Shown piece after piece: positions 1 through 5,805 of a stretch of 11,150 nt of DNA. A program made the translations under genes and the position numbers. Below the pieces are notes generated by a model. The model saw only the letters and a list, made by a program, of their open reading frames with translations, was not told where the DNA came from and did not search any database. The DNA lies in assembly GCA_033809415.1 (NCBI GenBank), contig JAPXLT010000153.1, positions 1-11,150 on the forward strand. Direction: 5' to 3'. Source of the DNA: JAQVUB01 sp033809415 (GTDB lineage: Bacteria; Verrucomicrobiota; Lentisphaeria; Oligosphaerales; Oligosphaeraceae). Positions within the stretch are counted from its first letter, which is position 1. Each line of letters starts with the position of its first letter.

Positions 1-72
1 CAAAGTCCGGGTGACATTGCCATGGGTTTGTCCATGGCGGACGATGACAAATTCAGTTCGGGTAGACTTCAT
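1..72 (-). CDS. Histidine phosphatase family protein (phosphoglycerate mutase-like), N-terminal part, cut by window edge
   Basis: Reading the minus strand from an ATG at 72 gives 24 codons that run off the left edge without a stop. Residues 8-18 read FVIVRHGQTHG and are followed by N. The RHG[E/Q]T motif after a short hydrophobic beta strand is the signature of the histidine phosphatase (phosphoglycerate mutase-like) superfamily, where this His is the phosphorylated residue. Members include phosphoglycerate mutases, alpha-ribazole phosphatase and various sugar phosphatases; 24 residues cannot separate these. No clear Shine-Dalgarno sequence precedes the ATG, so the start is less certain than the frame. 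The gene runs in the same direction as rhaA upstream of it, but a 356-bp repeat-filled gap separates them. The family call is fairly secure, the substrate unknown. Confidence 0.75.
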   Translation of the reverse strand, partial: MKSTRTEFVIVRHGQTHGNVTRTL

Positions 73-108
73 GATGCTTGTAATGAGATGATGAGTAACC
101 GAGGAGTT

Positions 109-165
109 ATTTTTGAACAACGAAATGCACGAAAGGACTTGGCGCGGACTGATCGCCCGCAACCC
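109..165 (-). repeat. Dispersed 57-bp repeat, copy A
   Basis: The reverse complement of this segment aligns with 9458-9513 on the plus strand: 48 of 57 positions match, with one 1-base gap. The best conserved part is the block CAGTCCGCGCCAAGTC, followed by TTTCGTG/TTCGT words and an A-run. Its A-run end (110-134) is also identical over 25 bp to 8013-8037. It lies just upstream of the histidine phosphatase gene and points the same way. Confidence 0.85.
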
Positions 166-166
166 A

Positions 167-206
167 CACGGACGGGACACGGACGGGACACGGACTTTAC
201 ACGGAC
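167..206. repeat. 11-bp tandem array (CACGGACGGGA type), about 3.6 units
   Basis: Two exact CACGGACGGGA units (167-177, 178-188) are followed by CACGGACTTTA (189-199) and a partial CACGGAC (200-206). The same 11-bp word family forms the array at 3200-3261 in front of the PHP gene. It directly abuts the dispersed repeat copy at 109-165. Confidence 0.85.
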
Positions 207-290
207 AACAAATCGGACGGATCGCCATGTGCCAAGGTCGGCTTTACGCAATTGCGTCGGAGGCGATATGGAGCACCGGCTTCCCTCTTC

Positions 291-326
291 ATCAATCACA
301 ACCGAGACGGTTGCGCTACTTTTTAA
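291..326 (-). repeat. REP-like hairpin element, copy 1
   Basis: The reverse complement matches 11070-11105 with only two mismatches over the first 32 bases. The centre is a palindrome with 6-bp arms CAACCG and CGGTTG around a 3-base loop, preceded by a TTAAAAAGT lead-in. The loop substitution leaves the stem intact, as expected if the hairpin itself is what is conserved. Confidence 0.8.
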
Positions 327-378
327 GCCGCATGCCATCCCATCCGGCAAAGCAACAAACCCTATACAAAATTTTCGT

Positions 379-408
379 GTCTTTTCGTGGGGTTCGTGGT
401 TAAAAAAT
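379..408 (+). repeat. Dispersed repeat, right-half copy
   Basis: This segment matches 9484-9513 at 29 of 30 positions (TTCGTG words ending in GGTTAAAAAAT). The upstream half of the 57-bp repeat is absent here, so it is either a truncated copy or an independent module. It points towards the 3' end of rhaA rather than towards a start codon. Confidence 0.8.
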
Positions 409-428
409 TCTTTTTGGATGGGTTTTAT

Positions 429-1706
429 TTAACGTTTGCGGATGACGTTGCGGTCGTAATCGATCAGGGCATCGATCCAGGCTGCTCCGGCGGGAACCCC
501 GGCTTGCAGGCAGAATTTGTCCCAGACGGCTCCTATCGGGAATTGTTTCAGTTCTTCGAGCAGAGCCAGTTTCATCGCGCCATCCCCGTTGTCTTCAAAG
601 CTTTGCAGAATTTGCACTGGTTCAAGCAGGGCGGCGAGCAGGGCTTTTTGCGTAGCACGTGTGCCTACGACCCAAGCCCCGATGCGGTTGATGCTGGCAT
701 CAAAGAAATCGAGGGCAATGTGCATTCTGGAGAGGAAATTTCCGCGGATGACTTGCTGGAAGAGGCAGCGCAGGTCATCATTGAAGATGACGACATGGTC
801 GCTGTCCCATCGGACGCCCCGGCTGACATGCAGGAGCATTTCCTCTTTGAACAACATAATCGCTGAAATCTTGTCATGGATGGTTTCGGTGGGATGAAAA
901 TGTCCCATGTCAAAGCAGAGCATTTGCGGGTGGGTCAAGGCATAAGCCATGTAAAATTCATGGGAGCCGACAACGTAGTCTTCGCTGCCAAGGCCGAACA
1001 GCTTGCATTCCAGGGCGTCCCGACAGTAATCTGGCGAGATGTTTTCGGCGAAGATATGATCCAGGGCTTCCATGAGGCGTTTGCGTGGCGACATGCGGTC
1101 GATAGGCTGGTCTTTGGCGCCATCCGGGATCCAGTGGTTGACGATACAGGGTTCGCCCTGTTCGCGACCGATGGTTTCCGCAATTTTACGGCAAGCCAGA
1201 TCGTGGCGGATCCAGAAGTTGCGGATAGCGGGGTCCCGATGGGAGAGCGTATAGCCGTCGTTGGCTTTGGGGTGGGCAAAGAAGGTGGGATTGAAGTCCA
1301 GCGGGATGCGATTTTTCTTTGACCAAGCCATCCAGTTGGCAAAGTGCTCGATGCTGATTTCATCGCGGGGAATGACTTTGTCCCCTGTTTCCGCATAAAT
1401 GGCGTGCAAATTGAAACGCTTTTTGCCGGGGATCAGCGAGAAGGCCTTCTCAGCATCCTGGCGGAGAGTGTCCGCGTCGGTTGCCGGACCAGGGTAGTTT
1501 CCAGTAGCCATGATGCCGCCGCCGCTGACTTGGTCTGGATGCACTTCAAAGCCGCGCACATCGTCGCCTTGCCAACAATGCAAGGAAACTGGAGTTTCCG
1601 ACAGGGTGCGGATGGCCTTGTCAGTATCAACGCCCAGTGCGCGATACTGCTTCTTGGCATCCTCGTAACGTTGCTCTATCTGCTCGATGGTTGATGCTGA
1701 AAACAT
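429..1706 (-). CDS. rhaA: L-rhamnose isomerase
   Basis: Cytoplasmic metal-dependent aldose-ketose isomerase converting L-rhamnose to L-rhamnulose, the first step of rhamnose breakdown. The 425 residues fit the family length (E. coli RhaA is about 419) and match it end to end. Landmarks: HCWQGDD (43-49), NPTFFAHPKANDGYTLSH (139-156), IPDGAKD (193-199), GHFHPTE (268-274), HVSRGVRWDSDHVV (293-306), LDFFDASINRI (332-342). By alignment with the E. coli enzyme from memory, the metal and substrate ligands Glu233, Asp266, His293, Asp301, Asp303 and Asp333 are all present, so it should be active. The start at 1706 is chosen because AAGGA lies 6 bases upstream (1713-1717) and residue 1 begins the conserved region; upstream in-frame codons are only translated heptamer repeat. 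It follows the PHP gene with a 136-bp gap. No rhamnulokinase, aldolase or mutarotase gene is in view. Confidence 0.96.
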   Translation of the reverse strand: MFSASTIEQIEQRYEDAKKQYRALGVDTDKAIRTLSETPVSLHCWQGDDVRGFEVHPDQVSGGGIMATGNYPGPATDADTLRQDAEKAFSLIPGKKRFNLHAIYAETGDKVIPRDEISIEHFANWMAWSKKNRIPLDFNPTFFAHPKANDGYTLSHRDPAIRNFWIRHDLACRKIAETIGREQGEPCIVNHWIPDGAKDQPIDRMSPRKRLMEALDHIFAENISPDYCRDALECKLFGLGSEDYVVGSHEFYMAYALTHPQMLCFDMGHFHPTETIHDKISAIMLFKEEMLLHVSRGVRWDSDHVVIFNDDLRCLFQQVIRGNFLSRMHIALDFFDASINRIGAWVVGTRATQKALLAALLEPVQILQSFEDNGDGAMKLALLEELKQFPIGAVWDKFCLQAGVPAGAAWIDALIDYDRNVIRKR

Positions 1707-1720
1707 AATCGTTCCTTTTA

Positions 1721-1839
1721 ATGGACAATGGACAGGGACAGGAATGGACAAAATGGACGGAATGGACAAGGATGGACTGCTGAATGGACAATGGACGATG
1801 GACAATGGACAATGGACGATGGACAATGGACAATGGACG
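1721..1839. repeat. Heptamer tandem array ATGGAC(A/G) in the rhaA leader
   Basis: Eight uninterrupted 7-bp units fill 1784-1839 in the order A,G,A,A,G,A,A,G at the last base, so a 21-bp higher-order repeat is superimposed. Degenerate units separated by 0-5 extra bases continue to 1721. The array ends within 4 bases of the PHP stop codon on one side and about 4 bases before the rhaA ribosome binding site on the other, so it occupies essentially the whole gap between the two genes. In rhaA sense the unit reads TCCATTG or TCCATCG. Confidence 0.93.
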
Positions 1840-1842
1840 GGG

Positions 1843-3183
1843 TTACCAGGCTTGTTTTGCGGCGCAGTCGCTTAGATAAGCGAAGGCCTTTTCCGGCTGC
1901 ATGTCCTGCAATTTTTGCAGTGTTTTCTGATCGGGTGCTGGCAGTGCGCCGACGGAGGCAAAGAATTCATTTCTTTGGCGGCGTTCCGGGAAGAGGTTCT
2001 GGGCTTTTTCATCGATATAGGAGAAATCGGCGAAGCGCAGCAGACGGGTATGGCCGACCATGATTTGAGCGCCTTGCAGGAAAACCGGACGGTAACGTTT
2101 GACCGCCTCTGCGTTCAGGTCATCAACTAGACGCTGGCCGGGCTTGTTGCCCTCCGTGCCGATATTCACTGGCAAATCCAGCTTTTGAGCAGCCTGCATG
2201 TAGCGGTCGAGTTCGACGACTTTTTTCTTTTGTACATCCAGGTCTTTAAAGTTCCAGTTGCGATCCGGGATGATATTGACCGCTTCAACTTTTTTGCTAA
2301 GAAGGCACTCGAGTTGTTCGACAGGGTTCTGTTCCCCGGGCAGGCCGCCATCGAGCCAGGCGCTCATCGGAATGGCACGGCACTCCCGGATCATGGCAAT
2401 GACTGTATCCAGCGCGGGGAAGGTTTTCGGCGTGGGCTGTTCGTAACCGAGTCCGCCGCGCTTCATCAGTTTGCTGCGCAGAAATTCCTGGAAGGCATTG
2501 CTATTTTTGCTTTTTTCACTGAGCTCCTGCACGTCCGCCTTGAAGACCCTGGCCCAGAATTCGATTGCTTTCTCCGGGCTGCCGAAGAAGTCCAGCGCCT
2601 TTTGATAAAAAGCAAAGACAATGTGCCGTTCGGTGGCGTTGTGATCCGGAGTCAGCGGCCAAACATCCTTTTCGTAATCGAGCGACATGGGCGCGAGGTG
2701 GGCATTTACCCGACTGATTAGATTGCGGTTGCGGACATGGGACTGGTTCAACATGTCATTGAAGACCTGTGCCGCCTTGCTGCCTTGGGGAGGCTGCTTC
2801 ACAAAGCCCATGCCCATAAAATAAAACACACCGGGTTCGCCGGGAGAATTGATTTCCTTGTCGGCATATTCCTGGAAGAAGACCCGGCTCTCGAAGGCGA
2901 CAGCTGAACGCAAGCGAAGCAAATCGGCGGCAGCAAAAAATTCCTCGAGTCCCTGCAATACATCAAAATCACAGATGGCGGCACTGTACAAGCCGAGCTT
3001 CTTCATCTCGAAAGCTACACGCGACGGGGACCATCCTTCGCCATTATAGGAAAAAAAGGTATGAATGTGCATGTTCATATCCTGAGATTCCGGCGGAAAG
3101 ACAGTCCGGGCAGCCAGAGCTTCTAAAGCAGTCCGGCGAACTGCCGGATCAAAATCCGATAGCTGAGTTAATAAATCTGACAT
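1843..3183 (-). CDS. PHP-domain protein of unknown function, partner of rhaA
   Basis: A 446-residue cytoplasmic protein; no signal peptide or membrane segment is seen. Residues 3-26 (LLTQLSDFDPAVRRTALEAL) resemble a HEAT-type helical pair. A PHP-like metal motif HIHTFFSYNGEG follows at 39-50, then AAICDFDVLQGLEEF (68-82) and AFESRVF (96-102), in the order of PHP motifs I-III. The second motif, usually TDH, reads CDFD, so one typical histidine ligand is missing; a further candidate ligand is His378 (MVGHTRLLRFADF). PHP proteins are usually phosphoesterases, but no substrate can be assigned here. I recall similar proteins as uncharacterised in planctomycete-like bacteria. The second of two adjacent ATGs (3183) is chosen because AGGAG (3189-3193) is 5 bases from it and only 2 from the first. 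It is upstream of rhaA in the same direction, suggesting a role in rhamnose or deoxysugar metabolism. Confidence 0.8.
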   Translation of the reverse strand: MSDLLTQLSDFDPAVRRTALEALAARTVFPPESQDMNMHIHTFFSYNGEGWSPSRVAFEMKKLGLYSAAICDFDVLQGLEEFFAAADLLRLRSAVAFESRVFFQEYADKEINSPGEPGVFYFMGMGFVKQPPQGSKAAQVFNDMLNQSHVRNRNLISRVNAHLAPMSLDYEKDVWPLTPDHNATERHIVFAFYQKALDFFGSPEKAIEFWARVFKADVQELSEKSKNSNAFQEFLRSKLMKRGGLGYEQPTPKTFPALDTVIAMIRECRAIPMSAWLDGGLPGEQNPVEQLECLLSKKVEAVNIIPDRNWNFKDLDVQKKKVVELDRYMQAAQKLDLPVNIGTEGNKPGQRLVDDLNAEAVKRYRPVFLQGAQIMVGHTRLLRFADFSYIDEKAQNLFPERRQRNEFFASVGALPAPDQKTLQKLQDMQPEKAFAYLSDCAAKQAW

Positions 3184-3199
3184 CATGACTCCTGAAAAA

Positions 3200-3261
3200 C
3201 ACGGACGGGACACGGACTAAACACGGACTAAACACGGACTAAACACGGACGGGACACGGAC
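3200..3261. repeat. 11-bp tandem array in the PHP gene leader, 5.6 units
   Basis: The units are CACGGACGGGA, then three CACGGACTAAA, then CACGGACGGGA, then a partial CACGGAC. The variable part is the last four bases (GGGA or TAAA). The array starts 6 bases beyond the Shine-Dalgarno of the PHP gene and would lie in its 5' untranslated leader. The same word family occurs at 167-206. Confidence 0.92.
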
Positions 3262-3300
3262 GTTTTTTAGTCTTGATTGGATTGGAGATGTAAAAAAGTA

Positions 3301-3329
3301 ACTGTAATCCTCTTTTACATTTTTTGCAA
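3301..3329 (-). promoter_or_regulatory. Candidate promoter for the PHP-rhaA pair
   Basis: On the minus strand TTGCAA (3324-3329) is followed after 17 bases by TACAGT (3301-3306). Both differ from the sigma-70 consensus at two positions, with ideal spacing. Transcription would start near 3294 and give a leader of about 110 bases containing the 11-bp array. Sequence match only. Confidence 0.3.
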
Positions 3330-3346
3330 CCTTTTTCGCGTTCCAC

Positions 3347-3374
3347 TTGCAATTCTGCGTTTGTTCATTATCTT
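3347..3374 (+). promoter_or_regulatory. Candidate promoter for the AbiE-like module
   Basis: TTGCAA (3347-3352) and TATCTT (3369-3374) are separated by 16 bases, upstream of the likely start at 3411. It is divergent from the candidate at 3301-3329, and both use the palindromic word TTGCAA as -35. In AbiE systems the antitoxin represses its own promoter, so an operator could lie here, but no clear inverted repeat was found. Confidence 0.22.
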
Positions 3375-3410
3375 ATGCTTGTTCAACAAAAACAAACATT
3401 GTACATAACT

Positions 3411-4385
3411 ATGAACATGAAACATGACATAACAGATGCAGTATTGAACAGCCTGAATGCCTTTCTGACTGGCTACGGCCTGGCGAAAGCTCGGAAACGC
3501 CAGAGTCGGGATGGTGGTGCTGCGAGCATTGATTTTGGTCAGGGGGCTTTTCTTGAAGTACTTGATGCTACTCTGCTTTCAGGTGTGAAAACGGCGCAGG
3601 AGTGTGAATTGCGCGGGAAAGAGGACCTGTTGGCAGTAGCTCCATACTTTCCGCCTGCTACCGCAGACAGGTTGTGTAGTGCTCACATCAATTATGCTGA
3701 TACGGCTGGGAATCTGCATCTGCGTCTGAACGGTAATATCCTGTGTGTCAAGAATTGTCCACGACCTGCTGGCTTGCTGCGTCGAGTGACTCCTGGAAGA
3801 TGCTGGAATCCCCAGGGGATGAAGGTGCTGTTCCTGCTATTGACTGAACCGGCTGCCTTGCAATGGACTTACCGAAAAATCGCGGGAAAAAGCGGGGTGA
3901 GCCTCGGTACGGTCAACAATGTCATCAAAGAAGCGCTTGAACGAAAATATCTGATTCGATGGGACAAGGGCTACAGCTGGGGGAACAAGCCCAAAATGAT
4001 TGATTTGTGGACGGCGAATTATGCCGAGATTCTTCTGCCCCGCCTGGAAATCGAACATTACCAGGGAACCTTGGAACATTATGAAGCGGAGCAGGTTCTG
4101 TTACCGGCAGGAGAAACCGCCGCTGCAATGACCGGCTTGATGAAGACCACATCCGCCCAGTTCTGGCGTCAGGGCAACATTGCCAAAATCATCGCTAAAA
4201 ATCGCTGGCGTGCGGATGCAAATGGGAATATCACGGTCATCAAAGCCTTCTGGCCAGAGAACCGTTCATTTGCAAAAGCGGTTCCATGGTTGCTGGTATA
4301 TGCCGGGCTTATGGCAATGGATGACAGCCGTTGCCAGGAAGTGGCAGGGGAAATCAGGCAGAAATATCTGGAAACTGAAAAATGA
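3411..4385 (+). CDS. AbiEi-like antitoxin / winged-helix transcriptional regulator (type IV toxin-antitoxin)
   Basis: A 324-residue soluble protein, probably the antitoxin of the following nucleotidyltransferase. The middle holds YADTAGNLHLRL (95-106), resembling the DTAGN motif of AbiEi-like proteins. A winged-helix DNA-binding region covers about 137-182 (MKVLFLLLTEP, then RKIAGKSGVSLGTVNNVIKEAL), and a C-terminal domain includes AGETAAAMTGLMKTTSA (233-249). In characterised AbiE systems such a protein represses its own operon and counteracts the toxin without stable binding; that role is inferred here from family and order. Its stop codon overlaps the toxin start (ATGA), implying translational coupling. 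The start is uncertain: no good Shine-Dalgarno precedes the ATGs at 3411 or 3417, and a TTG at 3324 gives a longer form. I chose 3411 because the more upstream residues look like non-coding AT-rich sequence. Confidence 0.75.
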   Translation: MNMKHDITDAVLNSLNAFLTGYGLAKARKRQSRDGGAASIDFGQGAFLEVLDATLLSGVKTAQECELRGKEDLLAVAPYFPPATADRLCSAHINYADTAGNLHLRLNGNILCVKNCPRPAGLLRRVTPGRCWNPQGMKVLFLLLTEPAALQWTYRKIAGKSGVSLGTVNNVIKEALERKYLIRWDKGYSWGNKPKMIDLWTANYAEILLPRLEIEHYQGTLEHYEAEQVLLPAGETAAAMTGLMKTTSAQFWRQGNIAKIIAKNRWRADANGNITVIKAFWPENRSFAKAVPWLLVYAGLMAMDDSRCQEVAGEIRQKYLETEK

Positions 4386-5182
4386 CACCTGGTGAGGAAA
4401 TTCTTTCCATCATATCTGAAGCTGTAAAGTCATTGAATGGGCATCTGATGCTGGTGGGCGCTTGTTCCCGTGATTACTGGATACAAGCCATGAAGGTCTA
4501 TGGCACCGCCAGAATGACGGTCGACATTGACCTGGCCTGCCGGGTTGCAACTTGGGCTGAATTCCAGCAGATAATGGATTTTCTGAAGACAGAGAATCAG
4601 CTGCGCCAGGATACTAAAGTCAAGCATCGTCTTTGGCTTCGTGATGAAATATATGCTGATTTAATTCCATTTGGTGGAATCGAGGATGCTAACGGCGAGT
4701 ATGCCTGGCCACCTGATTTTGACGTGACTTTGAACGTGCAAGGATATCAACTGGCCTATGAGGACGCTGTCGAGGTCAGTATCGGGCGAACCGTCCTGAA
4801 GGTGATTCGTCCTTGCTGGCTCGCAATGCTGAAACTGAAGGCCTTCACGGACAATCCTGGCAGGACAAAGGACTTGATAGATGTCTTCTTCGTCATTGAC
4901 CATTACTTGGAGTTCATCGACGAAGAATGCCGATTGTATGGTCCAGATGCCACTGATGCGGATATCTTTTCCTGCGAACCATTTGACACACGTATAGCGG
5001 GAGCCACCTTGATAGTTCGCGACTGTCATGTTCACGGCGGAGACTTGTTACGTCCCATTCAGACAGACATACTGAACTTCAATAGTAATGACTACTTGAC
5101 CATTGTCTTTGCCCGCGTTAATTGCCTGGAACAGGAAGAAGCACAATCCTTGCTCAATACGTTATTGGCTCCCTTGACATAA
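4382..5182 (+). CDS. AbiEii-like nucleotidyltransferase toxin (type IV toxin-antitoxin)
   Basis: A 266-residue protein with a DNA polymerase beta-type nucleotidyltransferase fold. The sequence shows LMLVGACSRDYW (22-33) as the nucleotide-binding G-x motif, RMTVDIDLA (44-52) with carboxylates Asp48 and Asp50, a third candidate Asp93 in ADLIPFGGIE (92-101), WPPD (109-112), and a C-terminal KLKAF/TKDLIDVFFVI segment (151-172). This order matches the AbiEii/AbiGii-type family, whose members transfer nucleotides (to tRNA in the best studied cases) and arrest growth or abort phage infection. The canonical GGT or GS of the G motif is replaced by GAC. The start overlaps the upstream antitoxin stop by 4 bases, the normal arrangement. 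Residues after about 190 lack recognised motifs. It could also be an NTase with a housekeeping role, but the partner gene favours toxin-antitoxin. Confidence 0.78.
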   Translation: MTPGEEILSIISEAVKSLNGHLMLVGACSRDYWIQAMKVYGTARMTVDIDLACRVATWAEFQQIMDFLKTENQLRQDTKVKHRLWLRDEIYADLIPFGGIEDANGEYAWPPDFDVTLNVQGYQLAYEDAVEVSIGRTVLKVIRPCWLAMLKLKAFTDNPGRTKDLIDVFFVIDHYLEFIDEECRLYGPDATDADIFSCEPFDTRIAGATLIVRDCHVHGGDLLRPIQTDILNFNSNDYLTIVFARVNCLEQEEAQSLLNTLLAPLT

Positions 5183-5398
5183 TACAACTGTTTCAAGGGG
5201 CCGGGCATATTGCTTCTGCAGATGGGCGCAGATTTCCAGGATTAGGAATCGCCATGATTTTCTGGGAATCCCTATGTCCCTATGTCCCTATGTTTCTTTA
5301 TGATTTCTTATGATTCTTCTTGAAATATCGTTGTTTCGGCATTATTTTTTCGCCGTGGTTCAGACAGCCTCCAAGCCCCACCCAACCGGGGGACGAAC
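5183..5398. other. Gap behind the toxin gene with a short 8-bp repeat
   Basis: No gene is supported here. There is a threefold CCCTATGT repeat at 5270-5293, followed by AT-rich sequence with degenerate TTATGATT words (to about 5315). No terminator with a stable stem and T-run is visible behind the toxin gene. The frame of the following remnant is open only from 5324 and has no recognisable protein motif before about 5399. Confidence 0.5.
5270..5293. repeat. CCCTATGT octamer, three exact copies
   Basis: Three head-to-tail copies of an 8-bp unit lie between the toxin gene and the downstream gene remnant. It is the shortest of the window's tandem arrays and shares no word with the others. Confidence 0.85.
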
Positions 5399-5764
5399 CA
5401 CTATTATGATAATTTGCGCGAACGTCGAGTCGAGGTGCTTTTCAATCATGGAGATGAGGACGCTGCGTGGGAACTGTCCCAGGGGGCAGAGCTTTCCGAG
5501 AAATGGTGGCTGAAGCTGGCGGAATGGCGTTCAAAGACTGTTCCGGAAGATGCCGCTGCCATTTTGAGGAAACTCGTGGAAAAAGCACTTGTGCCAACAG
5601 GTGAATATGCCTATGCGGAGGCTGTCAAGTTCCTGAAACTTTACGGCAAGTACATGGGCTTGGCTGGGAAAGATACTGAGTTTGCCGCCTATTGTGCAAA
5701 CATACGGGCAGCATACAAGCGCAGACGGCTGTTCCTGGCACAAATGGATAAGGCAAAACTATAG
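5399..5764 (+). pseudogene. 3' remnant of a SWIM zinc-finger-type protein
   Basis: About 121 residues with no convincing start: the frame is open from 5324, the first usable codon is a TTG at 5414, and no Shine-Dalgarno is seen. From memory, the sequence resembles the C-terminal helical region found behind SWIM zinc fingers. It has YDNLRERRVEVLF, then WWLKLAEWRSKTVPEDAAAIL, then YAEAVKFLKLYGKYMGL, and ends with YKRRRLFLAQMDK, which matches the usual Kr-rich terminal helix. The SWIM zinc-binding motif itself (CxCx..CxH) is absent upstream, so the N-terminal two thirds are missing. It ends 41 bp from the convergent glycyl radical enzyme stop. A short intact gene of unknown role cannot be excluded. 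Confidence 0.5.
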
Positions 5765-5805
5765 ATATTGTTCAAAAAGCATTCTTCCGTTATCAGCTTC
5801 GTGTG

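Larger units (their letters stand above)
73..428. other. Repeat-mosaic gap between histidine phosphatase and rhaA
   Basis: No convincing gene is seen in this 356-bp gap. It holds, left to right: a minus-oriented copy of the 57-bp dispersed repeat (109-165), an 11-bp tandem array (167-206), a REP-like hairpin element (291-326, minus), and a plus-oriented copy of the right half of the dispersed repeat (379-408). Open frames crossing it in several phases read through repeat words and resemble no protein family. No rho-independent terminator with a T-run was found behind rhaA. Confidence 0.7.

Noticed and set aside
22..432. 136-residue plus-strand frame at the left edge, and overlapping frames at 69-403
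   Set aside because: They cross four repeat elements, resemble no family and conflict with the minus-strand RHGQT gene start.
387..1322. Long plus-strand frames opposite rhaA
   Set aside because: Antisense shadows of a strongly conserved enzyme gene.
1687..2063. Open frames reading through the ATGGACR array as repeated peptides such as MDNGQWT or SIVHCPL
   Set aside because: They arise because 7-bp repeats lack stops in several phases; no Shine-Dalgarno or family match, and they overlap rhaA, the array and the PHP gene.
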